A DNA stretch of 64,000 nucleotides from Casuarius casuarius (GCA_003342895.1 PTFA01000111.1:1462199-1526198); one strand, 5' to 3'; shown: positions 9,912 to 24,211, counted from the first letter of the stretch. Notes: a model not told the origin generated them from the letters alone. Numbers and translations are program-made.

Positions 9912-12900
9912 AAAGATGGATGAGAAAATGACAGGGCATAGATAGACTAGTGAGCCATGTACCACCATGTTTAGATTGTTTTAGGTAAGCAATCTGGCTC
10001 AAACAGAAACAGTCCGAATATGTATTCTGCAATATTTTCCTTCCTTAGTTCCCAGCTATACTTCCCTCCCTCTAAGGTTGATGGGCAAGCACATTTAATG
10101 TTTTAGATGAAACTGATTTGAAGTGCTCGGATATTACAGCAATTAAAGGAGCCCAGTAAGTAATCTATATGCTTATCAAATTTGACATTGCATATCAGTG
10201 CCTTGTGGTTTGAAATATTAGTGTTCTAATTACTTCTGAAACAGTAAACACTATGAACACAGAGCTGAGAGTTCTGGTTAAGTTCTAAAGGAGTGAACAG
10301 AGCAAGTAATGAAAATTCCTGTTTCATTATAAAATACAACTATCCAAAAGGAAAATCACATTTATGTTTATATGTATGCACATACACATGTATGTACATT
10401 CACATATATTCTTGTGAAAGAAATATGTATTAGAATAATAATTTTAGATGACCTTTAACAATCAGTTTAATGTAATGTGGGGGCTGATCTGGAATTGCAG
10501 ACGCTGAAGGTGAGCTTCATTTTGCCTAGTTAATGACATCTCCATTGTTAATGTTTCCATCTGAGATAGTCACTTCAGGCTGCTAATATAGCAAATGTAG
10601 AGAAATAGGAATTTACNTGTCTTAGTTTGCCCTGATCTACTATAGATACTTAATCAGGTCATATAAATCATGCCCCACAAGTGCCTAACTGAGAAGGAAG
10701 GAAGAATGGATGATTAGCCCAAAGCAAACTGTGGATGTCTGCAGTTAAATAAGGTCAATGCTCCCTGCAATCCTTTAATCATGATCTTACCCATGCTGCA
10801 GGACAAGGCTAATCTCATTTGAAGTAAGTAGATGTTTACATTCTACAGATCACTGCTGGTCTTGGTGGTTGCTCAGTAAAGGTGTTGGTAGCAAACAAAG
10901 CCAGCTGCCCCTGACTCTTGTTTCTTCAGTTATTCTTTTAAAATTCATAAGGTGTGGAAGTTGTCTACCAATATTGTCATCACTATATGCTCTTAAATAT
11001 AGGTACAGACCACAGGTTCATGCTAAAATTACTAGGTGTATAAACATCTAATCAGAAAATGTTGACCTACTCATGGGACTTGATAAGAAAATTGGGTCTT
11101 CTCTACCAACAAAGCACATGACCATGGGAAATAAAAGAGTTAGTCCCATGCACAGCAGCCAGACCAGTTCCTTTCTGTCACAAGGTTTTGTCATCCAGTT
11201 TCAAGATTCCACTGGGCATTACCAAGTGTTGGGGAGATGCAAGCTGGTGCTTTTTTTACTGTTAGCACACTGAACGTCAATGCACATTGCAGAAATANAA
11301 AAAAAAAAAAAAAGGAAAAAGAAATGGAATAGAAATAGAAAATATCTCCTGAAGCACATTCCTTTTGTCCTGCTCTGTAATGTGGACTTCTCTGTATTCA
11401 TACATTAATTTGGATCTGAAGACTTCTACTAGTATGTGAAGATCTCCTCTCTGCCTCCATGTATGCACATTTCTTTCCCACCATTTGCCAAACAGTTTTC
11501 TCTCAGAGACCAAAGATCTTCCCTACTACAGCCATGCTTACTGTTGACCTTGAACTTTACTGTCTTTAAATCTTTATATAAGCTGTTTCCTAAGCCTGCA
11601 ACTGTAGAATGAATCAGTGATTTCTTTCCAAGTGCTTCTCTAGATGAAGAAATTAGCTTATAGTAAGCCACTGCNGTCAAGTTCTTAGAGAATTAGTTTA
11701 AATGATATAACAACTAATGAAGAGAACTGAGAGGAAGAGAAAGTACATTTCTTTGGATGCAATTATTCTTTAAAGTGAGTAATATAGTGCCAAAATATTG
11801 TAGTGATTACCACATATTCCAAACACCTTAAACAGAAAGTGATAATTACAAGATTCAACATTTATAGAAAGCTGGCACAGAAAATATTTGATTTATGTAT
11901 TAGAGTGACAATTTTCCATAATTGCAGAAATTTGGCAACTGGAATTAAAATACTAATTACCTATTTTTGATCTTTAACAAATGGTAGTGCCATTTGTTCA
12001 TTAAAATACGAAGAGGGATACACTCCTGAGGCTAGTGAAAGGGAAGACTTTTGAGCAGCTGAATAAAAATAGTAGTCCTCGGCCTGGTACTAAATTCAGG
12101 GCAGAAAAGAAAGGAATTTGGTTACAGATAAAATAGGTTATTTTGATCAAACTGATCTGTGAAAGAATGGCATATGGAAATGACACTACAATAACCTATT
12201 CTAAAAGTGCAAATGTTATGATATGGAAGATAGAAATTATGTTTTGTTTGTGTGAGTATATGACAACAAATTATACCTATTTTTAAGATCCTTAGGCTAG
12301 GAATCACCTCTGACACTGAAATAACAAACAAATAAGACTGACTGATTACAGATATTACCCAGCAGATGTAGTATTGCATAATTTATAACTTAATCATAAT
12401 GGATTAAAAAAATATTAATAAAACTGGATTACTTATGCTAGAAGATAGTAAGGTGTTACATAACTAGGTTGGTTAAATTTTACACTACATGTGCTTGAAG
12501 TTTATTGCTGAACTTCAGAGCTGTTTATTGGAGGATATCTGCCAGGGATTTTCTGGTATAGAATGTCTGGACACTGGTAGATATTCATTTCTTCATAATC
12601 TTCATAATCTATGTTAAATAATAAGAGAAAGTGGTATTCAAGACTTGATGATAGAACATATCAATAATGTAATGTTAATGAAAAATCCTTTAAGAAACTA
12701 GCTCCTAGGGACAAAACAATTGCTGTCAGTTTGATGGAAATGAGATATAGTAAATGAAATAGGGGTGGAGGTCATGTCTTAAAACAAACTAATAGCTGGG
12801 AAGCTATAACTGTCTCTTACTGATAAATAGATTTTAAAACTAGAACATTTCTTAAGTTTCTTTCTCAAAAACATGGCTAGAACTAGATTTATTTTAATGG

Positions 12901-15900
12901 AATATCCTTATCTTGAATTAAAAAAAATCCAATCATAAAGAATCCAACAAACTTGTTCCAGTTATTAATTTAACTTACTATTAAACACTTGCACCTTATT
13001 TATATTTTAAACTGCCTAACTTTCTCTTCCATTAGCTGGGTCTTTTTACACACTCATCTGATAGCCTGAGGAACCCTTTACCGCAACATTTTCTGTACAT
13101 TTTTAAAAAGTGTGATCAACCTTACCATTCTTTCACTCCACCAACAGATTGCCCTTCTCAAGTTTTTCTTTATATGTTTAAAACTATTTAATCCTTTCAG
13201 TGCCTGAAAAAGTATCAAGAAAAAAAATAAGAAAAAAAGTATTTTAATAGTTAATTCAGTATCAAAGTTTTCAAAGTTATTCATGTACAAAGTTTTCTTT
13301 TCACAGTGATTTTTTTCATTTTAATAAACATCTTCGGAGAAAACATTCACTATACTGTTTTAGTACTAGTCCTGTACTAGTCCATTTATATAATTTTACC
13401 CTCAGCATCTTCTACGAAAAAATTGTAAACAGCTGTACAATCATACCATAAGATAATTCTGCATTAGTCTCAAGGCATTTAAATATGGAGGAGACAAGCA
13501 AGTTTATCAATAGCTACCTTAAAGCTGTTTTAGCATTTGTTTATTTACTTAAAGAATTATTGAAACTAATGTTGGTCATCACACTGATGATCATTCTAGG
13601 AAATGTAAATTGTGAAAGCACCTGTGGGTTTTTTAATCCTGAGCCTGTCATTTGTAGTTTTTGTTTTCCCCAAGAGGTACACAGGTAAAAGAGATCTGAT
13701 AAAGTGTTTGCTTTTTGTTACAAAAAAATTCATCAGTGCTAACTCAGGTTGCAGAATATTTCTTTTAGCTAAGCACATTTGGTGGTAATTACAGTATGCA
13801 ATTTACATTCTGATTGCTTTTCTTTTTTATTTCTTTGGGGGGAAAAAAAAAAGGAGAATTGCATTAGTTACACCTGCTCTTCCTTTTTTGTTCCTATCCT
13901 AACCCAAATGGGAATGAAGAGTTTTGATAAATTTTGAGGTAAACAGATTTAGTAACAGACTTCACTTTTTGTGTTGAAATAGTATAGATAACAAATAATT
14001 TTTGAGAAAATAAAGTAGGAATATGTTTTTTCTAAATATTCATTTCTAGAATAATTTTTTTAAGGTTCTAGACTCTTTGCGCAGTTTCTCTGACTCTACT
14101 CTTTTTTTTTTTTTTAACAGTGGAACTTCAAATAAGAAAATATCACATGTCATGAGAATTGTTCCCCATCTTTTTAAGTAGGTGGACTGCTAAACTTATT
14201 CAGAAGTAGTGAATTTTCGAGATATTTGAGAGACTTGGAATGTTTGGATGATCTGGAAAAGAATGGACTGTTTATCCAAGTTAGAGTTAATAACTGATGC
14301 AATTTATCTCTCAGATCTTCTCAGTATATCTTCAATTAATTTAGTTTAAACTACAATTTTGCTACTTACTGATTTAATTGTAGGATTTTATTCTATAAAA
14401 TTGAAACCATAAGAAAAAGGATGCATGTTCTCAGGAGGTATCAAGACTATATGAAAGGTAGATTGCATATATCTTTTTTTTTTCTTAGTGAAGAATCTGA
14501 CCCTAAATTTTTAAAATTCTGTTTTGATAATGAGAAATCACATTTTTCCTTTCAATTTTGATGGTGGCCTTGTATGTTCTTCACAATAAAGCAGATAAGA
14601 AACACTAAGCTAAAATATTGCTCTGTTGTTATGTTTGGTTGTGATGTTCTTCGGGCAACTTTTATAACAGTTCCATAAAACGCTCTATCTGCCATGAGAG
14701 AAATAATTTACATGTGGTGTCATATCTTTCTTGTAGATACAGTACTAAAATCTAAGACACACTTTTGATAGACATGAGAAGTTGCATAAATTCTTTTTTG
14801 ATATTGCTCNCAGACTATGTTAGACGTTGAATCTGTAGGCTAGCAATAGAAGAAATTAAAAAATGGATAAAAAATTTAACTCATTAGACTATTGAAGCTG
14901 TACTGCAAATGTGTACACACATGCTAACACTCTTTAGGTATGCAGCTTAATAACAGAAGATACAAACCTCTGGAATGTCATATTTTATTCTCTCATACTG
15001 TGTTTTACATTCATTGACTGCAGAGGATTTACTGTCTAGATAGGGTTGGCATAATTCTCAAGTATTAAGTTACACAACAAGCAATTATGCTTTTTATAGT
15101 CTTTCTTTCCCTATTCTCTTCCTTATGCTCGTGAAACATATTTCAGGTCACGAAAACTCAGCTGTGTATGTAGAAGACAAAATCTTTTCACATTAATACC
15201 TTGAAAATTGAAAACATGCAACTTCATGCATGTGTGGAGGACCTTTTCCAGTTACAAAAATTATTCATGTACTTAAGTGTTTGCGGATTCTGAGCTTTAT
15301 TTAAAACAAATATGAGATCAAGTCATTGGGAGTTCTCTGTGCATGTATAACAATATAACAAAATCAAAGAATACTTATTTTGAAACATTTTTAGTTTTAC
15401 AGGCTAAAAATAAATAGATTTGAGATTTGGAAAGCATATTTGCGGTTATTATTAATATAAATAAATCATATTCTCTTATTTCCAAATTGAATCAACTGAA
15501 GACTTAAAAGCAAACAAGTGAAAGAAACCAAACCAAACCAAAAATTCTCCATTTTATAAAGTGCAATGTGAGACAAGTTGTATGAGAAGATTTAGGATAT
15601 CTTTCCACATATAATCCATCTTAGCTTTTATTTTATTTTTTCCCTTTACAAATTAACTTTCCTACACAGCTTCGAATATCATGATAGTTTCACATTAAAT
15701 TAGTTTCTTCTTAAAAATATCTATGCGAACAGCTTTTCCCAAAATTCAAGTTTCACAATACAGTGGTTCTTCTTAAATCAAATCTCATAAATTCTTTCTG
15801 AGTAATGATAAGTTCTCAAAGTTATTTATTTATCTGGGCTGAACAGCTTTTATACACCAAGTGATGACAACAAAAAATTTCTACTTCAAATATATATTAG

Positions 15901-18693
15901 GCAGTCTGAAAGCCAACTGTGATTCACCTTTAATTTTATTACTGGGAAATTACCAGCTGAATTCACATTTCTAATATCAAATGTTGGTCATGACAGGCAA
16001 TTATCATTTGACAAGCCTTAAATATAAGAACATCCTAAATAAAAAACTATCTATGCATTTGCAAGATAAACAACATCATGAACACATAGCTGAAATATGA
16101 ACTATGTTAAAACTTTGTACATTTTTTCTTGGGAATAAGAAATTAAATAGCAGCAGAAAATTTACACTTCCACTTGAGGATATAAAAGTTTATCTAATCA
16201 AGCTGTCCAAGTTAGATAAAACATTTTTTGTTATTTTTGAAGAAAATCTACTCTTCCTGAGATTTTTCTGTGTTCAAGGGGCCTGCAGATGAAAAGAGTG
16301 TAGAGGAAAAAGAAAAATGGAAAATGCATGTTTACAAACATACATCAAAGTGAATGCCAAAGCAGGTTTAATTAAAATGAATTCCCTTCTGTGGATGACA
16401 CAAGTAGCTTCCAAAAATATNAGAATTATGTAGGCATGAATTAAAATCATTTATAATGGGAAAGAAGTGGGAAAAAAAGAAAAATCCTAACAACACTGGA
16501 ACAAATGAATCTTTTGCATATGCTATGCAAGTGATCTGCATAAGAAGAGCTTGGTAAAATCTTATTTAAAGGAATCGTTTTGCTACTTAGATTAAAAATT
16601 AAAAAAAAAGAAAAATGATTTGGTTTGTTCCTGATTGCTTTATAAATTGTATGCAGGGCTATCATGAAGCTCCATGAGGCAATTCATAGTCTTTGAAAGA
16701 TAGAAGTGTTTAATTCAGGGAGTGGATAATAAGTTTAGAAAACTTTATATCCATATCTTATGTGGGGAGTCTTTCTGCCTTGTTCAATATCCCACAGTTT
16801 GCTCTAGAAGTATATTGTTCTCTAATTCCAGAGGGAATTGCAGAGGCATGTGTCTTGTCTATAGTGTGTGGGGTTTTTGTGCCTCACTCACCATCTTGTT
16901 ATCAGAAGCACACAGAGCTGATGGAAAGATTTTTGTCGTATTCTCTTCCCTTTTACATTTTCTGCTGATTTTTCCACCGCAGTCTGTGTAATGGAAACAT
17001 CCTCAAAAAACTGTTCTGCCTTCAAACAGTTTCACTTTGCATCTAAGACANGGGACAACCTGAAGGCAAGATAGAGGAAGCCATGGTTCATATTTTAAAT
17101 GCAGCACTTGGCAGATTTGAGAAACGTTTCTGGGAGGCTGAAGAAGTTCCAGCTCCTGGCTCCTCCCGAGCTCTGAACTCACCATTCCATGGAGGCAAGA
17201 TTTCAGCCGTGCAACGACTGGCACCATCTTCCCTCTCTGAATAGTGACGTTGTCTAGACCTTATTGAGTTTGTAAAGACATTAAGTCTTCAGCCTGAGAG
17301 AGAATCAATTACAGTCAGGTATACTAGTTTGAAGGATACCTGAATCCTTTCCTGAGGTTTAGATCTGTATTAAAAGTGATGGGGCTTCTTAATTTCTTGC
17401 AAAGCAAAATGTTCTGAGCAGTGCTAGCACTTAGAGTTTTAGATGATGTACTTATTCAATGGAAGATAAAACAGAAGTCATTAATGGATTTCAGATACAT
17501 ATCTGGAATTTATATGGATAATTACAATTGCTTAACACACTTCTTTTTCTTCCCTGATGCTTATTTATTGACTCAATCTGAATGCACACACAATGTAGAC
17601 AATTAACTATGATAAACTGTTGATATTTTCCCAGTAATTTCCTAATTTTGAAATTATTTAGAGTTTTGAACAAGTTCCACATAGTTATGGTGCTTTACCA
17701 GAAAAATGTATAATGGTCTATCAAATACTGTTGTTCAAGTCTTCTCTTCTCATTTTGCCTCAAAATTGCAAGTGATATTCTCACTGCATATGGGAAAGAC
17801 TTAGTATAAATGAGTTATTTAAAATTGGTTAGTGTGAAAAAATGATAGTATGTGATAAGAAATGGTGTGAAATAAAATGTCTCAAATGTAGCAAAAAAAG
17901 AAAAATGACACCTCTGTTTATCATAAGTACTTTGTAAATACAGGTAAGATGAGAGCTGTAACAGATCAAACATGCTCTATTGTAAATGTTATTCTGTATA
18001 CATTCAGCTACACAAGAATGTCTTTACTAAATAACGTGTTTTAAGTGTCCTGAAAAATCATCTCACTTTTAATAGGAATGTGAATTTGCCATTGAAAAGA
18101 CAATGTGTGAATTCTGATGTGCAAGTCTCCATTCTGGATCAAATCCAGTTTTGTTTCACTCTGCCATTACAGTGAATGTCTGTTAAACCTGAAATGTAAC
18201 AATTTTCTTTCCCTGGCCTTTCTTCAAAATTTAACTCTGATCAGGATTAAAAACGTGTAATACTGTATTTTGCAGTAAATGCTGCACTTTATCTTCTCTG
18301 TACAGTAGATAAGAACCTAAAATATAACACTTGAGCCCTCGAGCTTGCTGTACTATCTGACAATGTCTACTGAAACAAGAACACAACTGTTACTGCCAAA
18401 ACAGCAGCAGGTTCTGTCGTGTTAGTTTCCTTTCTGATATCATTTTGATTGCTATGAAATTGCTTCAAAATGGTACCAATTTATATCATACTAGAAAAAA
18501 AAGGGGTTTTATACTTAGTAAAGGCAATTCCATTCATTTAGCTTTCCTGTTTTTTAATATTATCCTTTTTAATTTAATTTATACTTTTTAACACTTTCAT
18601 TACCAAAAGAGTACACCTATTTTGGATAATGTCATATTATCTCTTTCAGTCACTTCTGCAAGTTTATGCTGCTTGTTTATTATTCACCATGTT

Positions 18694-18714
18694 AAAAAAA
18701 AAAAAAAAAAAAAA
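18694..18714. repeat. A21 homopolymer
   Basis: Twenty-one consecutive A residues followed by GAAACTG. It could be the decayed tail of a retroposed sequence, but nothing upstream is recognisable as a retrocopy. Confidence 0.9.
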
Positions 18715-19042
18715 GAAACTGTCAAGAACTTTTTTAAGAGTTTACTCTGACATTTATTCCTTCCAGTTTCCATCATTTGCACATCTAGCCCTTCTCAGCT
18801 TGCATTTTGCACGCACTGGGGTGTCACCACAATTCCAAAGATCAGTGAAGAAATACACAGTTTAAGTTACATGGCAGGGCTAGTTTGAGGTCTTGATAGA
18901 AAACCTACTACCAATGATTCCACGTAGATTCTGGTAGAATTATCTAAAAGTAGATACAAATACATTACTTTACAAGATGGCACAGGTTTCTTGGAGTTTC
19001 TGCAAATTAATACTTTGGTTTTAAGGCCAAGTCCAGGTGCTC

Positions 19043-19090
19043 ATGCAGTACTGTGAGCTTTATTACTTATGCAGTACTGTGAGCTTTATT
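19043..19090. repeat. 26-bp tandem duplication
   Basis: The 22-base segment atgcagtactgtgagctttatt occurs at 19043 and again at 19069, with a 26-base period. The two copies of the segment are identical, which points to a recent local duplication. Confidence 0.88.
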
Positions 19091-20644
19091 TCTTAATTGT
19101 GTCACAGCTTTTAGACAGGGATTTTCTCTACTGCTTGTTTTTGAAAATCATTCAAGACTTTTTTTCAGTTCTGTTTTTGACTGCATTCTTCAACAATTTC
19201 TTTATAAATTATTTCTCTTTATGTATCTAAAAGGTTTCCTGCATAAGTATATGTTAAACTGTAAGAAGGAATGCAGCTTTTAGTCTTCTTTCTAAAATAG
19301 AGTTAACTGATAAAAATTCATGTTTGAGTATAACACATACTTCAGGTGTAAGACTGAGGGAATAGTTATATATTCTAGCAAAAAGAGTAACTCTGCCCAT
19401 GATTCCACTAGCAGAATATGACCAGATAGTTAGCCCTTGCAAAAGCAACTGGACCAAAGTAAAGAATGATGATTTGTGATTCATCTCACTGGTTGTCAAT
19501 ATTTATCATTAGTATAAGGATGACCAAGAATCAGGTTCTTCAAAAATAGCCCTCTTAAAATGGATCATGATCTAAAATGAAACTTCATCTAATCAACTAC
19601 CTAGATTGCTTTCAGTGCATCATGTAGCATTATATACACGTCATACAGTTATTTAATGCAGCTATTCACAGTTCAACTTAACAAAACAGAACATATAAAA
19701 GAAGCAAGAGAGCAAGCATTGTCTGNGATGACAAATAGACATGAGGAGTTAACAGGCAAATATTTTACACTAACGGATATAAGTTTAGACTTTTAGGAAA
19801 AATTTAAAAAGTTCTAATACTGACCAGAAAATAAATTATAATTTGATGTCATGGCTTTGTCAGTGTGCAAATAATAGCTAGAATTTCCTTTGTAATTTTT
19901 TTTAGTAATTATGATGAGTTATTGAAACTGTAAAAAGAATTTTAGGTATATGAACGATATTGACATCGTGCATATTAATTGTTTTCAGAATAGTTCCAAT
20001 AGGTGTTTAAGAGAGTCTCCACAATTCCTGTTACCTGATGTTAGAACCCACAGTTGAATGTGAAATGTTGAATGAGACTCCTAGAGGAGGAAGGGATCAC
20101 ACAGACTATGGTTTTCTGTCTAAAAATTCCTGTCAGAGTTTGTCTTGCATTTTTGGCACTTTTTCTTTTTTCTTTTTTTTTCTACTTCTCCAGTCATGGG
20201 TCTTGAGTAGAGGAGTAATCAACAAAGCCCTTGAATAAATAATGCATGCTCAGTCTCACAATGCTATGTAAGGAGAGGCATCCTGTCATCAGTCCATTCA
20301 TGTTCTGAACTGCTTTGCTTTCATCTGGACTCGTTATGCAGTTTGTGGAAAAACTTAGGGTTCAAAGAAGAGAAGCCAAAACAGCCAGCCTTTGTAATAG
20401 GCATTCACCTACATTCAGCACACAAGCTGCCTAAATACAGAAGACAAAATCCAAGGACTGTGATGATCGAGTCTTAAATCCCATCATTCAGAGATTTGGG
20501 ATGACAAGGAAATTTCTACATCTTCTATAATCCTGACTTTTTCTTTGAAAGATGTACACTTACATCATAATCCCTAAAAAAAATTATTAATTATTATTGT
20601 TATTATTTTGAATGTACTGCCAACAGCCTTGGTGCTGCCGTCCC

Positions 20645-20790
20645 AGTTTGATGTAAGAGCTGGTGGGAGTACGAACTGGGACACTTGTGTTCAGTTCCCC
20701 TTTATGCTTCAAGAGATTCATAGGCCTATTTCTTATGTCACAAAAAGCTTCTCTTCTTCAGGCTGTTGGCTGAAAAAGTACTCCCTCACT
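20645..20790 (+). mobile_element. Possible old tRNA-derived SINE fragment
   Basis: The segment 'gctggtgggagtacgaactgggacacttgtgttcagttcccc' resembles in layout the tRNA-related head of MIR-like amniote SINEs. It has an A-box-like part (ggtggga), then 'actggga', then a B-box-like part (gttcagttccc). Similarity is weak and judged by eye, and the tail is not identifiable. It could be a chance resemblance. Confidence 0.3.
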
Positions 20791-23113
20791 CCCACTGTCA
20801 TTGTGTAAGAAAGAAATCAAGGTTAATTGGGCCAGGCAAACAACACTGTGTGGCCTAGCCACTCACCAAGCAATGGGGATCCTGCCTTCATATTGCTACT
20901 TGAAGGTTTATGTCAACATAGATTCAGTAGTCTTCTGTTTAAAACACAAAAAAATGTGGACAGCCAAGAGGTCTTCACTAGATATAACTGTAGATGTCTT
21001 AAAATGCAAAGCGTTATTTGACTCTAAGCAGAATCTTCTAGACTTTAAATAGGTCTTCTTTCTCCTGACTACCAAATTCATAATGAAAATACAGGTAACT
21101 TCATATAGGCTCTCTGCCATCAACTCCCCTTTTACTCCATCATCCTACCACATTTTCTTAGCATCAACCTATTTTTGGGCCTTGCAGAAAATGTACTATT
21201 CCCTTTATCAAGGGGATATCTTTACCAATTTTAGCAAAAAGGGCTTTTCAGCAGTTCCACTGGAGAATGAGCCAGAAGGAAACTCATCCAGGAACTACAG
21301 TCATGTGGTTACAGAAGAAATCTCTACCATGCTGTGCTGTGAGAGAGAAAAAAAGACATTTACATTGCTCCCCGTCTGCAGCCATGTCTGAAGAGGACAG
21401 CAGTGAGGACAGCATCTCCCAGTTCTCAGTTAAATAGTATCTGGGAACCTGGTCCTTCCTGCCTCACGCTGCAGAATTGCTGAGACCCTGAGCATATTAC
21501 ATTGGTTTTACTGCTGGCCTTTTAATAGCCTGCAAATTTTAATGAGTTACTGAGTACTCTCTCTAATCCCCTTTCTTCAACAATGATCTTCAGGCACAGA
21601 GTCTCTCCCTGCTCATCTATATGCTCCCCACCTCTCTAATGGAGGCATATCTTTGTTGTATGTGCTAATAATTTGTACTCCCTTTGAAAATTTTTAGAAG
21701 AGAATCCTTTAATCTTACAACACATCTTCCTGGATTTGTTTTTTAATCTGCTGAATCTTGACATTTTGCATTCTTAATTACTTCCCTCCCTATGTTACTT
21801 ATATGATTTTAATGAAAGGTCCTATTGAAAATACAGGAAATTCATGGGATTTCTTCCACAGCTGATCTTTCTTTTTTTCTTTCTTTTCTCTCTGCCTATC
21901 TTTCTCATTTTTTTCCCCTCAAACAGTTTCCTTAATTCTTAGGACATATGTTTTTAACTGCCTTTCATAAACTTTAGAAAGCAAATGTATATAAAGATGT
22001 TTTCACACATAGTAATATATGTATACATAAAATGATATAAACCCATAAATCTAAACTACATTTTGATTCTCTAGGCACTACAAATGCATATCTGCCTGAA
22101 GGAGTTGCTGGACTTGATGGAAAACCCTAGGTAGCGGGACAGGTTTCTTTTTTAACTTCTTTATTCTGTAAGTATTCTACCCAAAACTTGGTGTTTCAAT
22201 AAAAATACCTATTTTTTTCAGTGTGTATGATGATTTTTCTTACTCTTCCTTTAATGACTTTGTTTCTTTTCCTTCTCCGTCTTTGACATGTTCCTCTGTG
22301 AAGGAACATTCCCCCGCATTAACTGTCNGTTCAGGCTTTTAAGGCTAGACCATTGCATGAGTAATTTAAATGTTTCTGGGACCCTTCACTATCACAAAAT
22401 GGTCCATGGCCATACTATTAAGCTTTCAGACCTCAGAATAGGGTGGTTTGATGTAAGCTGCCTACTGAGACTCGCTCCTAGCCTATGTCCTGAACTGCAC
22501 ACAGGGATTGTTGGGGAGAGTGGTTTTAGGGGACTAAAAGTGTGCTAGGCACTGCAGTTTAACAGTATAGATAAGCAAGTTCCAGTGCTGAGAATGTTCC
22601 ATGGCATTGTTTAATTTATTAACTATGACCTACATTTAATGTATAAAAGGTGGCACAAGTATTCACTTGCCTCAAGCCACTTAGCTCAGGGGTAATACTT
22701 ATTGTGCATATGTTTTGATTTCTTTGTTGCGGACTTACGTGTAATATCTTTTACTTCCAAAATTTTGTTGAAGAGTTGAAGAGAATTTATTTCTTTTCAC
22801 TTGATTAAGATGAATTTCTTCTGCTTCATAGGCTTTTTCCAGTTTTCAGAGGTTTAATGGCTTTTTTACATTTGTTTTTGACGTGTTCTTTTGAAGTCAT
22901 TTTTGGAGTGTATTTCTGGCATATATCAAAGAACTTCTACTTGTCTAATCATTCGATTTTTTTCTTTCTTTCCAATTGGTCTTGGAGTTTGTTCTTTCAC
23001 AAGTTCTTTTTTTTTAAATGTTTTTGTTGGTCAGTATTTCCACTTTCTACGGCCAAGTTGCTTATGTTCAATCATAGTTTTCTGTCCTACCTAAATATCT
23101 AGAAGTTATGTAG
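20791..23113. other. AT-rich unassigned DNA
   Basis: No gene or known repeat is recognised. It contains a pyrimidine-rich tract at about 21866-21925 that ends in a CAG, which resembles a splice acceptor but has no exon-like sequence after it, and T-rich sequence at 22850-23060. The last bases (23114-23118, ctaag) are the left target-site duplication of LTR copy B. Confidence 0.55.
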
Positions 23114-23118
23114 CTAAG
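23114..23118. repeat. Left target-site duplication of LTR copy B
   Basis: CTAAG here is repeated exactly at 24303-24307, immediately outside the TG...CA ends of the LTR. This marks the original integration site. Confidence 0.88.
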
Positions 23119-23539
23119 TGTGGCGGACAGATGAGTGAACTTTTGCCTTAAACATTTCTTGGTACATAAGGTGCAAGCAAACCATAACCCCCAACAAGCC
23201 ATCTGTTCCCGGCNGGAACAGGACTGAGCTGCTGTGACCCCCGAAATGGTCTCCCTACGACCATTCAGGACACACCGAGCCTGCGCCGAACCAGCACACG
23301 ATCGGGCAGAGACTTTGGGACCTGGACTGTAAATTATTGCCGCTTAGCACAACTTCTATAAAACTTGCTTAGCATGAGTAGCTAAATTTGCTGAAGCCTT
23401 AGGCCGCACTCCTAGGTCAGTGAGAAAGGGCCCCAGAGCTGGTGCAGGCAGGAAAGACAAGGGGGTTACCAGCAGTTTGCATTCCCATGCTTCACGCTCC
23501 AGGAGAAGGATGTCAAGGCATTGAAGTGAGGCCTGCTTG

Positions 23540-23710
23540 GGCGCCAGGACCCTGGGGAGCAGGGCCTCCTCTCGCTGCTGAAACAATGCTGATTAGGGGG
23601 GGGTCTGGGCTATCTTGGGGTCCAGATTATATTCCCTTTGTCTGGACCTTGGGAAATAACACCTACTGTCACTGCTGGGGAAGTAATAATTTGTCAGGGC
23701 CTTGAGAGAT
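23540..23710 (+). repeat. U3-like direct repeats in LTR copy B
   Basis: Three related anchors are visible: 'ggaccctggggagca' (about 23549), 'ggaccttgggaaata' (about 23644) and 'gggccttgagagata' (about 23697). Spacing is about 95 and 53 bases, against about 80 and 80 in copy A. Copy B therefore lost about 25 bases in one unit, or copy A gained them. Confidence 0.6.
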
Positions 23711-23782
23711 AAGGGCAGGACCCGAAGAATGAAAACGCATCTGTCAGCAGAAACCACAACAGTAAACAACCTACCTAGGGAA

Positions 23783-23787
23783 CCAAT
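23783..23787 (+). promoter_or_regulatory. CCAAT box in LTR copy B
   Basis: CCAAT in the context aaccaataagg, kept in copy A as ATTGG at 8950-8954. Conservation between two diverged copies and its position about 85 bases before a TATA-like site suit a promoter element. Function is inferred. Confidence 0.5.
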
Positions 23788-23867
23788 AAGGAGCAGGAGA
23801 CCCCAGACCTAAAAATTACTGTTGGTCCAAACTACTGCGTGAAGGGTGGAGAGCTTAGATTGGAAAG

Positions 23868-23874
23868 TATAATT
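23868..23874 (+). promoter_or_regulatory. TATA-like site in LTR copy B
   Basis: TATAATT, also kept in copy A (gctataattgccc on the minus strand). If it is the core promoter, transcription would start near 23900, and R would run about 300 bases to the polyadenylation signal. This is inferred from position and conservation only. Confidence 0.4.
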
Positions 23875-24205
23875 GCCCAGGGATTTCTTTGTTTAGGGTC
23901 CCTCTTCGGAGGCACCCAACTCGAGCTGTAACTACTGCACNCGTGTCATTACAATTTATTTATTTAATTTGCCTTGATTTGGCTCCGAACTTTTCAGCGG
24001 GAACCTAGGGTCGGAACCTGCTTGAGTTGTAATTACTGCACGCGCTTCGCTAAAATTTACACCCAGGGTGAAGAGGACCAACAGGACGCCGCTGGATCCA
24101 CAGGTGGTGATATCTCTTTCTCTCCCCCTTTCTCTCTCTCTCTCTCCCCCTTTCTCTCTCTCCTCCCCTTCGCCTTTCCCCACCTTTTCTCCCCACTCCG
24201 TGGAA

Positions 24206-24211
24206 AATAAA
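24206..24211 (+). promoter_or_regulatory. LTR polyadenylation signal, copy B
   Basis: AATAAA lies 91 bases before the 3' end of the LTR and at the same place in copy A. It is followed by a TG-containing segment (gaggttgtacg), as expected for the R/U5 junction. Confidence 0.72.

Larger units (their letters stand above)
9912..20644. other. AT-rich unassigned DNA, no gene seen
   Basis: More than 10 kb without a recognisable exon, RNA gene or transposon. It holds homopolymer runs (A at 11299-11313, T at 14102-14115, A at 18694-18714), a two-copy 11-bp repeat (gtactagtcct) near 13363-13384, and a 26-bp tandem duplication at 19043-19090. Complex, non-repetitive patches occur near 10480-10600 and 17050-17230. 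Open frames here are short and overlap on both strands without known motifs. Confidence 0.6.

Noticed and set aside
9379..10032. Long open frames of 168-217 codons on both strands
   Set aside because: They run through 420 Ns read as X. Without the gap only short tails from LTR and flanking sequence remain.
21383..21436. 17-codon frame rich in Ser, Asp and Glu with a fair start context
   Set aside because: Too short to support, with no family match and no transcript evidence. It could be checked by ribosome profiling.
21858..21925. Pyrimidine tract ending in CAG, like a splice acceptor
   Set aside because: No coding-like or exon-like sequence follows, and such tracts are frequent in this window.
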